Source: Planctomycetota bacterium
GTDB lineage: Bacteria; Planctomycetota; Planctomycetia; Pirellulales; Pirellulaceae
NCBI GenBank assembly: GCA_019347795.1
Contig: JAHWKS010000372.1
Coordinates: 1 to 6,189 of the forward strand
Reading direction: 5' to 3'
Length of the DNA stretch: 6,189 nucleotides
Part shown: in pieces, positions 1 through 5,527 of the stretch
Layout of the letters: the number at the start of each line of letters is the position of its first letter
Numbering within the stretch: position 1 is the first letter of the stretch
The notes under the pieces: generated by a model
What the model saw: the letters and a program-made list of their open reading frames with translations, nothing else
What the model was told of the DNA's origin: nothing
Database searches by the model: none
Position numbers and translations under genes: made by a program

Positions 1-1
1 C

Positions 2-1402
2 GTGCGCGACCACAAGGAAATGTTCGTGGTCACGCTCTGCCTGAGCGACTTCGACGGGCACCGCGAAGCGGGCCTGGCCCTGTTGCGCGCGCTGCCGCCG
101 TACGAGGTGGTCCGCGTGATCGACTTCATCCACGGCCGCAAGAGGACCCGCACCGTGCGCATCAGCGAGAAGACGAAGCGCCGCGATAAGGCCCGCCGCA
201 CGCTGGCCGGCGCCGCGTCGCCGGCGGAGGGCGAGGCGCGGGTCGCAACGAAGGTCGAGGAGTTCGGCCTGTTCCGCAACGTGCCGCGGGCGGTGAAGAC
301 CGAGGTGGCCCGCTACCTCCGCGAGCGTGAGGAGGACCCGGACTGGTTCGACTCGACCGCGCTCACCGCCCGCAAGTCGCTCAAGCGGCTCTACGCGGTG
401 CTGCACATTCGCCCGGGCGAGCGTGCGCAGAAGATCCTCTTCGAAAAGGACCCGCCGCCGGACAGCCGGCTGTTCGCCCTCCGTGAGCTGGCCAAGGCGG
501 ACAATCCGGCGGAGCAGGCTCGGGCCATCGTCGAGCAGCGCATCCCGTACCGCGTGGCGGCGACGGTCATCAAGCAGATGACGCCGACGGTGCTGTTGGC
601 CCTCATCGAGCGGATGAGCCCGCAGGAGCTGATCAACAACCTCGGCTCGCTCAAGCGCCGCGGCGCCATGGACAACGCCGACCTGAAGAGCCTCATCGAG
701 GCGAAGCTGGCCGAGGCCAAGACGGCCAGCCGCGTGAGCGCCTTCAAGGCGGAAGAGGCGGCCAAGGCGGCCGGCGTCTCGGCCGAGGTGCAGAAGCAGT
801 TGGAGGACGTGGCCAATGCCCAGATCAAGGCCAAGGGGCGGATCACACGTCCCACGGGACTATTGGTCGATAAGTCCGGCTCCATGGAGCAGGCCATCGA
901 GGTCGGCAAGCGGATCGCCGCGATGGTCTCGGCCATCTGCGACAAGGAGCTGTACGTCTACGCCTTCGACAACCTCGCCTACGAAATCGCCCGCCAGGGA
1001 GCCGAGCTGGCGGACTGGGAGCGTGCGTTCCGGGGAATCCGCGCCGCCGGCGCCACGTCGTGCGGCGTCGCCCTGGCGTCGATGCGCAAGAAGCGGCAGT
1101 ACGTCGAGCAACTGGTCCTGGTGACCGACGAGGGGGAAAACACGCCCCCGCAGTTCGTCAAGGAGCTGCAGTCGTACCGCGAGGAGGTCAAGGCCGACCC
1201 GAGCGTCTTCATCGTGCGCACTCCCGGCGGGCTCGACTACCTGGAGAACCAGTGCCGGGCGGCGGGCGTCGTGGTGGACGTGTTCCAGTTCACGGGCGAC
1301 TACTACTCGCTGCCGAACCTCGTGCCGATGCTCGCCCGCCCCTCGAAGATGGAGCTGCTGATGGAGATCCTGGACTACCCCTTGCCGCAGCGCAAGGTAT
1401 AA
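2..1402 (+). CDS. Ro60/TROVE-like protein with C-terminal VWA domain (5' partial)
   Basis: Likely an RNA-binding Ro-family protein; such proteins bind Y RNAs and take part in RNA quality control. About 466 residues are visible. The GTG at position 2 is probably internal, because the reading frame reaches the window edge and the first residues already look like domain interior. Residues about 1-285 are helix-rich, with a very basic stretch at 46-66 and a segment around 205-225 (NNLG at 212-215) that resembles the end of the TROVE HEAT-repeat ring. A VWA domain follows from about 285. Its MIDAS site is complete: DKSGS at 290-294, Thr352 in GATSCG and Asp376 in VTDEGE. The VWA assignment is strong. 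The TROVE assignment rests on segment order and weak local likeness, so a generic VWA protein with a helical N terminus remains possible. A candidate small RNA follows the stop codon directly. Confidence 0.75.
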   Translation: MRDHKEMFVVTLCLSDFDGHREAGLALLRALPPYEVVRVIDFIHGRKRTRTVRISEKTKRRDKARRTLAGAASPAEGEARVATKVEEFGLFRNVPRAVKTEVARYLREREEDPDWFDSTALTARKSLKRLYAVLHIRPGERAQKILFEKDPPPDSRLFALRELAKADNPAEQARAIVEQRIPYRVAATVIKQMTPTVLLALIERMSPQELINNLGSLKRRGAMDNADLKSLIEAKLAEAKTASRVSAFKAEEAAKAAGVSAEVQKQLEDVANAQIKAKGRITRPTGLLVDKSGSMEQAIEVGKRIAAMVSAICDKELYVYAFDNLAYEIARQGAELADWERAFRGIRAAGATSCGVALASMRKKRQYVEQLVLVTDEGENTPPQFVKELQSYREEVKADPSVFIVRTPGGLDYLENQCRAAGVVVDVFQFTGDYYSLPNLVPMLARPSKMELLMEILDYPLPQRKV

Positions 1403-1403
1403 T
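1398..1403 (+). promoter_or_regulatory. Perfect -10 box (TATAAT) overlapping the VWA gene stop codon
   Basis: TATAAT matches the sigma-70 -10 consensus in all six bases, which is notable in such GC-rich DNA. It predicts a transcription start near A1411, the first base of the long-range stem of the candidate RNA downstream. No good -35 hexamer is seen at 16-18 bp spacing (CTACCC at 17 bp), and there is no TG extension. The box also includes the TAA stop at 1400-1402, so part of it is constrained by coding. Confidence 0.45.
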
Positions 1404-1410
1404 CGAACTG

Positions 1411-1508
1411 ACCCGCGCCCAACCGCGAGAGCTTACAAACGCCAGATTTGGTTCTGGATTGCCCACAAAGGCAGTTCGCCACGCTCTACGAACTTGCGCG
1501 GGTTTTTT
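1411..1508 (+). ncRNA. Candidate structured small RNA, possibly Y RNA-like
   Basis: The 5' end ACCCGCGC (1411-1418) pairs perfectly with GCGCGGGT (1496-1503), followed by Ts to 1508. Inside, 1426-1432 pairs with 1483-1490 around one bulged A (1488). Two hairpins follow: 1442-1446 with 1453-1457 (6-nt loop), and 1460-1463 with 1470-1473 (6-nt loop). A perfect TATAAT ends seven bases before 1411. Y RNAs are about 80-120 nt, have base-paired ends and a 3' U tract, and in bacteria are often encoded beside the Ro-like gene; all of this fits. The bacterial Ro-binding consensus, as I recall it (GNCGAA), is not clearly present; the nearest match is TACGAAC at 1487-1493. A competing hairpin, 1473-1478 with 1489-1494, is possible. 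The alternative is an unusual terminator of the VWA gene. Confidence 0.5.
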
Positions 1509-1547
1509 CGTGCGCTCGCCGCGGTTGGTTGCTATGCCGATACGACA

Positions 1548-1592
1548 GCGGCGAAGCCGCGACAGCATGTAGCCGCCAGCGCGAGCTGGCGG
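1548..1592. repeat. Two adjacent REP-like hairpins
   Basis: GCGGC-GAA-GCCGC (1548-1560) is a perfect 5-bp stem with a GAA loop. CCGCCAGC-GCGA-GCTGGCGG (1573-1592) is a perfect 8-bp stem with a GNRA-type tetraloop. The bases after the first hairpin (CGACAGCA) recur after the hairpin at 1617-1629, so the units belong to one family. Confidence 0.75.
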
Positions 1593-1615
1593 ATTAGTGG
1601 CGCAATAGCGCTTGC

Positions 1616-1715
1616 AGCCGCGAAGCGGCGACAGCAGGCGTTCGAGTCCTTGTGGTTCGATCACGACGCCCTGGCGAACTCATCCGTCCGTCCCTGCTGT
1701 CGCCGCTTCGCGGCT
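1616..1715. repeat. Perfect 22-bp inverted repeat of a GAA-loop hairpin unit
   Basis: Bases 1616-1637 and 1694-1715 are exact reverse complements over 22 bp, 56 bp apart. Each arm contains its own 5-bp hairpin with a 3-nt loop (GCCGC-GAA-GCGGC at 1617-1629; GCCGC-TTC-GCGGC at 1702-1714). The arms could pair with each other or fold separately. This is the layout of paired REP elements and of small non-autonomous transposable units. No transposase is in the window. Confidence 0.8.
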
Positions 1716-1738
1716 TCGGAATTGGCGATCCATCGTTT

Positions 1739-1784
1739 CCGCGGGCTTGCGCCCGCGGCTATATGCTGCCGCCGCTTCGCGGCT
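1739..1784. repeat. 8-bp hairpin plus a further copy of the GAA/TTC hairpin unit
   Basis: CCGCGGGC-TTGC-GCCCGCGG (1739-1758) is a perfect 8-bp stem. Bases 1765-1784 match 1696-1715 in direct orientation in 19 of 20 positions (C instead of T at 1769) and contain GCCGC-TTC-GCGGC (1771-1783). This makes at least three related units, plus the variant at 1548, within 240 bp. Confidence 0.75.
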
Positions 1785-1797
1785 CTGGCGTTGGACC

Positions 1798-1816
1798 GAG
1801 TTCGGGTTCTGAACTC
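1798..1816. promoter_or_regulatory. Small dyad GAGTTC-N7-GAACTC upstream of the unknown gene
   Basis: This perfect 6-bp inverted repeat lies 21 bp before the ATG at 1838. It could be an operator or a leader hairpin. It is short enough to arise by chance, and no -35/-10 pair was recognised around it. Confidence 0.2.
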
Positions 1817-1837
1817 TTCGCGAACTTACACAGTTTC

Positions 1838-2689
1838 ATGCCCTCCCGCCGATTCCACGAATCCTTCGACAAACTCGCGGCCGAGGAATCTCGGTTTCTG
1901 AAAACGGAGTTTCTGGCGCCGGTGGTCGGCGGCGGGCTGGTGCGGGTTCGGGTGGCGGGGGTGGTTTGTGAGCTGCGGGCCGAGCCGGCGGAGTTTACGG
2001 GATGGGGCGTGTTTCGGCCGGCGTCGCATCGCGAGGCGAGGCTGGTGCGGGAGGCGGGGCTGGCGGAGCGGCGGCGGTATCTGGAGTTGTTCCTCCGCGT
2101 CCCGCTGATCCTCTGCCGCCGCCGCGGCGCGGAATGGCTGGCCACGCCGGCGCATCAGGGGGACCAGCGGTTTCGCATTGAAGGGCCGGTCCCGGTCCTT
2201 CTGGTCGAGGAGGCGCAGCAGTTCGAAGTCGCACACTGCCGCTTCGACGGCGCCCGCTTCTGGTTCGAGGCGCTCGACGCCGCCCGCGATCCGGCGACGG
2301 CCGCCTACCTCCGCCGCTGCCTGCAGGAGCTGCGCGACCCCGATGTACTCGATCGACCGGGGCTGACGCCGGAAGAGAAAGGCGCCTACGCCTTCAACTT
2401 CCTCCTGAACGAAGAAGTCCGCCGGCGCCGCGAGATTGAGCAGACCGCCGCCCGCCTCGAAGCCGCGCTCCGCCACGCGGGGGCCGAACTTCACGACTAC
2501 CTGGAGCGTCCCGATAGTTATCGGGTGACCTTCACCGTCGGCGGCCGGCGGCACATCTCGGCGGTGGAGAAGAGCGACCTGACGGTCCAGACCGCCGGCA
2601 TCTGCCTCAGCGGCGAAGACCGCAAGTTCGACCTCGCCAGCCTGGTCGGCGTCCTCCGCGAAGCGGAGGAGAGCGGGGAGATATACTAA
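1838..2689 (+). CDS. Unrecognised 283-residue protein linked to JAMM and E1-like genes
   Basis: I do not recognise the family. The ATG at 1838 is chosen because upstream in-frame codons run through palindromic repeats; it has no obvious Shine-Dalgarno. Residues about 25-145 look strand-rich (VRVRVAGVVCELRAEP at 35-50, PVPVLLVEEAQQFE at 117-130, FWFEALD at 141-147). A charged helical region follows (about 150-220). A compact C-terminal segment (228-280) contains TAGICLSGED (252-261, Cys256) and FDLASLVGVLREA (264-276). The GICL motif followed by a helix resembles the active-site region of E2 ubiquitin-conjugating enzymes, but the full E2 fold order is not evident. No signal peptide or membrane segment is seen, so it is probably cytosolic. 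It lies 100 bp upstream of the JAMM gene, with a palindrome between them. A partner or carrier in that pathway is inference. Confidence 0.8.
   Translation: MPSRRFHESFDKLAAEESRFLKTEFLAPVVGGGLVRVRVAGVVCELRAEPAEFTGWGVFRPASHREARLVREAGLAERRRYLELFLRVPLILCRRRGAEWLATPAHQGDQRFRIEGPVPVLLVEEAQQFEVAHCRFDGARFWFEALDAARDPATAAYLRRCLQELRDPDVLDRPGLTPEEKGAYAFNFLLNEEVRRRREIEQTAARLEAALRHAGAELHDYLERPDSYRVTFTVGGRRHISAVEKSDLTVQTAGICLSGEDRKFDLASLVGVLREAEESGEIY
2510..2525. repeat. Perfect palindromic unit inside the unknown gene
   Basis: CCCGATA-GT-TATCGGG is a 7-bp inverted repeat with a 2-nt centre. It starts exactly at a codon boundary and encodes Pro225-Asp-Ser-Tyr-Arg229, so the frame is kept. It may be an in-frame insertion of a short dispersed palindrome. 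A chance origin cannot be excluded from one copy. Confidence 0.6.
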
Positions 2690-2771
2690 CCCGACGCGTG
2701 AGCGAGGAATCGATTCCCGGGAAACGACGCCGCCCGGGCCCTCGGTTCCCGTCGCTCGCTGACGCGTCGGG
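2690..2771. repeat. REP-like inverted repeat between unknown gene and JAMM gene
   Basis: Bases 2690-2706 pair with 2755-2771 in 16 of 17 positions (mismatch at 2700/2761). The left arm begins right after the TAA at 2687-2689. The interior is also palindrome-rich: TTCCCGGGAA at 2714-2723, and CGGGAA (2718-2723) facing TTCCCG (2746-2751). There is no T tract, so it is not a classic terminator. In RNA it would form a long stem between two cotranscribed genes and might affect mRNA stability or read-through. Confidence 0.75.
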
Positions 2772-2778
2772 CTGCCAT

Positions 2779-2783
2779 GGGAG
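2779..2783 (+). promoter_or_regulatory. Shine-Dalgarno GGGAG deciding the JAMM gene start
   Basis: GGGAG lies 6 nt before GTG 2790. The nearby ATG at 2777 is out of frame, and the alternative GTG at 2820 has no such site, so 2790 is preferred. Confidence 0.6.
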
Positions 2784-2789
2784 CGAACT

Positions 2790-3200
2790 GTGGCTCGCAC
2801 TGCCTCTGCATCTCGATCCGTGTCTGAAGAATGCTGGGTGCTCGTCGGGCGCCGCAGAGGACGCATCTGGCAGGCGCGGCGGATGGGGCGGTGTGTCGGG
2901 CGGCCGGCGAGCGTCGAGTTCGATGGGCCGGCGGTGCTGGAGCGTGAAGAGCGGAAGGGGGACGTGATCGGGTTTCTGCATACGCACCCCAATAGCGATG
3001 CTGAGCCGAGCCGCCGGGATCTCCGCACGATGCGGGCGTGGGTGAGCGCGTTCGGCAAGCCGCTCTTGTGCGTGATCGAAGGGATTGACGGACTGGCGGC
3101 GTATCGTTTCGACGACGACGCCTCCGACGGCGAGCGGCTGCCGGCGGTCGAGGCGTTTCCGCGAGGCGTGATTATCGGAGTCGATGGCGATGGCGGGTAA
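2790..3200 (+). CDS. JAMM/MPN (JAB) isopeptidase-like metalloprotease
   Basis: A single-domain 136-residue protein, a usual size for bacterial JAB proteins. The JAMM zinc motif is intact: HTHPNSDAEPSRRD at 64-77 matches H-x-H-x7-S-x2-D exactly (His64, His66, Ser74, Asp77). Glu13, in EECWVLVG (13-20), is the likely catalytic glutamate because it lines up with the E-x-C-G-x-x-x-G segment of the family. The usual Gly is Trp16 here. JAMM enzymes cleave isopeptide or peptide bonds to release or mature ubiquitin-like proteins, and some act in sulfur-carrier systems. It starts at GTG with a good Shine-Dalgarno; a start at 2820 would remove ten residues but keep Glu13. Its 3' end overlaps the E1-like gene by 17 bp, so the two are probably translationally coupled. 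The substrate is unknown, as no ubiquitin-like gene is seen. Confidence 0.88.
   Translation: MARTASASRSVSEECWVLVGRRRGRIWQARRMGRCVGRPASVEFDGPAVLEREERKGDVIGFLHTHPNSDAEPSRRDLRTMRAWVSAFGKPLLCVIEGIDGLAAYRFDDDASDGERLPAVEAFPRGVIIGVDGDGG
3177..3180 (+). promoter_or_regulatory. Shine-Dalgarno GGAG for the E1-like gene, inside the JAMM gene
   Basis: GGAG lies 3 nt before ATG 3184 and 9 nt before ATG 3190. The spacing favours 3190 as the working start, which would shorten the protein by two residues. Confidence 0.45.
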
Positions 3201-3831
3201 GCAACACCACGAGAGTCTCTACCGCGGCGAGGAGGCGATCCGCAAGCTGGCCGAGGCGCGGGTGACGCTCTGCGGGGCCGGCGCCCTCGGATCGCACCTG
3301 GCGGATGCGCTGGTCCGGCAGGGAGTGCGGCGCCTGCGCGTCATCGACCGCGACCGAGTGGAAGAGCACAACATCGGCACGCAGCTTTTCGGCGAAGGCG
3401 ACGTCGGCGCCTGGAAGGCGGACGTGCTCCGCAGCTATCTTTTCCGCGCAACGGGTGTGGAGATCGAGTCCCAGCGAAAGGATCTCTCCGAGCGGACGGT
3501 TCGCAAGCTGCTGAAGGACGCCGATGTGGTCATCGACGCCTTCGACAACTCCGCCTCGCGCCGGCTGGTGCAGGAGCATTGCCGCGACGCGGGGCTGCGC
3601 TGCCTGCACGCGGGCCTCTACGCCGACTACGGCGAGGTGATCTGGAACGAGCAGTACCGCGTCCCCAGCGACGCCGGACAGGATGTGTGCGACTACCCGC
3701 TGGCGAGAAACCTCGTGCTGCTGACGGTCGCCGTCGCCGCCGATACGCTGGTGCGCTTCATCTGCGACGGCGAGCAACAGAACTGGTCGATCACGCTCCG
3801 CGACTTCGCGGTGCGGCCGCTGGAGAATTGA
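3184..3831 (+). CDS. ThiF/MoeB/E1-like adenylyltransferase
   Basis: A 215-residue Rossmann-fold enzyme expected to adenylate the C-terminal Gly of a ubiquitin-like or sulfur-carrier protein with ATP. GAGALGS (31-37) is the nucleotide-binding loop. VIDRDRVEEHN (53-63) supplies the acidic and Asn residues, Lys78 lies in GAWKAD, and DAFDNSASR (118-126) holds the conserved acidic residue near the Mg-ATP site. The canonical N-x-x-R-Q motif reads NIGTQ (63-67), so the ATP-contacting Arg is Thr66. Cys169 (QDVCDYP) precedes a helix in a position like that of the family's active-site Cys; Cys133 and Cys140 are other candidates. No CxxC zinc pairs are seen, and the protein is somewhat shorter than MoeB or ThiF. 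It is coupled to the JAMM gene by overlap, the classic pairing of bacterial ubiquitin-like systems. It is the last + strand gene before convergent dnaB. Confidence 0.88.
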   Translation: MAMAGKQHHESLYRGEEAIRKLAEARVTLCGAGALGSHLADALVRQGVRRLRVIDRDRVEEHNIGTQLFGEGDVGAWKADVLRSYLFRATGVEIESQRKDLSERTVRKLLKDADVVIDAFDNSASRRLVQEHCRDAGLRCLHAGLYADYGEVIWNEQYRVPSDAGQDVCDYPLARNLVLLTVAVAADTLVRFICDGEQQNWSITLRDFAVRPLEN

Positions 3832-3846
3832 CGAGTGGCTGGCGAG

Positions 3847-5295
3847 TTACACGAACTCCGCTTCGCCGCCGGGGGCGTTGAACTGCTCGAACTCGTTGTA
3901 TTGGCGGTCGGGCGGGTTTTCGAATCGCGTGAACTCTTTGCGCCACGTCAGCTCCACGTCTCCCACGGGGCCGTTGCGCTGCTTGGCGACGATGATCTCC
4001 GCCTGGCCGGCGAATTGTTGGGCGTCCTCGCCGCGGCGGTAGTATTCCTCGCGGTGGACGAACATCACCACGTCGGCGTCCTGCTCGATGGCGCCCGACT
4101 CGCGGAGGTGGCTCAGCTTGGGCCGGTTGTCCTTGCTCACCTCCGCCTGCCGGTTAAGCTGCGCCAGGCACAGCACCGGCACATCCATGTCGCGGGCGAG
4201 ACCCTTCAGCCGCCGGGTCATGCGGGCCACCTGCTCCTGCCGCGGGTCGCGGGAGTTGTCCGGCTCGATGAGCTGCAGGTAGTCGACCACGATCAGTCCC
4301 AGCTTCCCGTCGCGGCGATGGATGCGACGCGCGGCGGCGGCGATCTCGGTCACGCTCCGCGAAGGCGAATCATCCACGTAGAGCGGCGACTGGGCCAACA
4401 GGGCCGCCTTCTCCACCAGCCGGGAGCGGTCTTCGTTGGAGATCGTGCCGTTTCGCAGCCGGTGCCCGTTCACCCGAGCCACCGAGCAGAGCAGCCGGTC
4501 GGCCAGCTCCACGGCCGACATTTCGAGGCTGACGAACAGCGTCGGCGCCTTCAGCTCCATCGCGGCGTACTCTGCGACGTTCATCGCCAGGGCGGTTTTG
4601 CCCATCGAGGGCCGGGCCGCCAGCACGATCAGCTCCGAGTTGTGCAGCCCGCCGGTCATCTCGTCGAGCCGATGGTAGCCGGTCTCGACGCCGCCGCCGA
4701 TGTGCTCGCCCCGCATGCGTGCGTCCATGCGGTCGAGGGCCTCGTTCAGTACGTCGGTGATGTTCGCCACGTTGCTCGACCCGCGGCTGTCGAGGATCGA
4801 AAAAATCTTCTGCTCCGCCCGGGAGAGCATTTCGCGGGGGTCTTGTGACTCGTCGTACGCTTCGCGCAAAATCTCGGTGCTGGCGAGGATCAGCGAACGG
4901 AAGGTCGCCTTGCTGCGGACGATTTGCGCGTAGTAGACGGCGTGGGCCGGCGTGGCCACCGCGTTGCGGACGCGGTTCAGGTACGCGGCGCCGCCGATGA
5001 GGTCGAAGTGGCCCGCCGACTTGAGCGACTCGATCAGCAGCATCAAGTCGATCTTCTGCCCGGCGTCGTACATCTTGAGGATGTGCTCGTACAGCCGGCG
5101 GTTGGCGTCGTCGTAGAAGTCGTCCGGCCGGAGGATGAGCGCAACCTCGTCGCAGTTGTCGGGCAGGAGCAGAATGCTGCCCAAGACGGCCATCTCCGCT
5201 TCGACGCTGCACGGCGGCTGGCGGTCGAGGATTTCGGAGGTGACCTTGGGGGGACGCTCCTTGCGGCGCGGCCTGGTGTCTTCCAACTCTGACAT
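3847..5295 (-). CDS. dnaB: Replicative DNA helicase DnaB
   Basis: A complete 482-residue RecA-fold helicase that unwinds DNA 5' to 3' as a hexamer ring at the replication fork. The N-terminal domain (about 25-130) has the family pattern PPCSVEAEMAVLGSILL (27-43), then a helical linker (about 140-185). The ATPase domain shows Walker A ARPSMGKT (227-234, Lys233), catalytic Glu258 in SLEMS, Walker B LIVVDYLQLI (334-343, Asp338), AQLNRQAE (378-385) and LRESGAIEQDAD (397-408). Length is close to the usual 450-500 and no intein interrupts the Walker motifs. ATG 5295 is used, with no clear Shine-Dalgarno. The C terminus ends acidic (FNAPGGEAEFV), and the N terminus has a charged extension of about 25 residues. 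It converges on the E1-like gene with 15 bp between stops, which leaves no room for separate terminators. Confidence 0.98.
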   Translation of the reverse strand: MSELEDTRPRRKERPPKVTSEILDRQPPCSVEAEMAVLGSILLLPDNCDEVALILRPDDFYDDANRRLYEHILKMYDAGQKIDLMLLIESLKSAGHFDLIGGAAYLNRVRNAVATPAHAVYYAQIVRSKATFRSLILASTEILREAYDESQDPREMLSRAEQKIFSILDSRGSSNVANITDVLNEALDRMDARMRGEHIGGGVETGYHRLDEMTGGLHNSELIVLAARPSMGKTALAMNVAEYAAMELKAPTLFVSLEMSAVELADRLLCSVARVNGHRLRNGTISNEDRSRLVEKAALLAQSPLYVDDSPSRSVTEIAAAARRIHRRDGKLGLIVVDYLQLIEPDNSRDPRQEQVARMTRRLKGLARDMDVPVLCLAQLNRQAEVSKDNRPKLSHLRESGAIEQDADVVMFVHREEYYRRGEDAQQFAGQAEIIVAKQRNGPVGDVELTWRKEFTRFENPPDRQYNEFEQFNAPGGEAEFV

Positions 5296-5337
5296 GAGCG
5301 GGTCGTCCGTGCTGTTGGGACAAGTCGGTCAGTTCGC

Positions 5338-5365
5338 ATCGTAGCAGGATCGCGGCGCGGGACAA
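5338..5365 (-). promoter_or_regulatory. Candidate sigma-70 promoter of dnaB
   Basis: Read on the minus strand: TTGTCC (5365-5360), a 16-nt spacer, then TACGAT (5343-5338), preceded by TGC, giving an extended -10. Four of six bases match in each hexamer. The predicted start is near 5331, giving a leader of about 36 nt before ATG 5295. Confidence 0.4.
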
Positions 5366-5398
5366 CGGCGCCTGATTCACTGGCCCGACTTCGGGTAA

Positions 5399-5527
5399 AG
5401 GATGTCGATACGCGGGAGAATCGTTTAACCGCGGCCCAGCGGGCCGCGCGCCGGTTGCCGCACAGCGCGGGTGCTCGCGCGGCCCGCTGGGCCGCGGTTA
5501 AACGAGCAGGATGTCGATACGCGGGAG
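5399..5527. repeat. 30-bp inverted repeat flanked by 20-bp direct repeats (MITE-like element)
   Basis: The order is strictly symmetrical: direct repeat 5399-5418, 2 nt, arm 5421-5450, 25-nt centre, arm 5476-5505, 2 nt, direct repeat 5508-5527. The 30-bp arms are perfect reverse complements, and the two 20-bp direct repeats are identical. Each arm is itself a hairpin: CGCGGCCC-AGC-GGGCCGCG (5430-5448) and CGCGGCCC-GCT-GGGCCGCG (5478-5496). Perfect arms plus perfect flanking duplication suggest a recent insertion of a palindromic element, or a duplication formed around it. No coding capacity. It lies between divergent dnaB and the dehydrogenase gene and places a strong stem just before the latter's ribosome-binding site. 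Confidence 0.85.

Larger units (their letters stand above)
1509..1837. other. Repeat-filled intergenic region without a convincing gene
   Basis: These 329 bases hold at least six short GC-rich hairpins, annotated separately, and no open frame with recognisable protein character. The frame of the downstream gene stays open leftwards to 1652, but the added residues would be translated palindromes, so this stretch is not counted as coding. No clear promoter for the downstream gene was found. Confidence 0.7.

Noticed and set aside
1590..1660. tRNA-like fragment with GTTCGAGTCC (T-loop-like) and a D-arm-like hairpin GCGC-AATA-GCGC at 1600-1611
   Set aside because: The T stem does not pair (AGGCG against CCTTG), no acceptor stem or anticodon arm can be built, and the middle is the palindromic repeat unit.
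1540..1790. CRISPR array
   Set aside because: Units are palindromic, in mixed orientation and irregularly spaced, with no constant repeat-spacer period.
1652..1837. N-terminal extension of the unknown protein
   Set aside because: The frame is open, but the residues are translated palindromes and repeats with no protein-like pattern; ATG 1838 begins the plausible protein.
2682..2687. TATACT -10-like box at the end of the unknown gene
   Set aside because: No -35 partner was found at usable spacing, and the predicted start would fall inside the palindrome; too weak to annotate.
1826..3058. Long open frame on the minus strand opposite the unknown and JAMM genes
   Set aside because: Its composition is Arg/Pro/Ala-rich low-complexity typical of a GC-rich shadow frame, while the + strand frames carry real motifs.
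2690..3831. Type II CBASS or a PRTRC cassette
   Set aside because: No nucleotidyltransferase, effector, ParB or PRTRC C/D/E/F gene is present; E1 and JAMM are separate small proteins, and the shared families alone do not support either system.
3835..4848. Long + strand open frame opposite dnaB
   Set aside because: It is the antisense shadow of dnaB, whose helicase motifs are complete.
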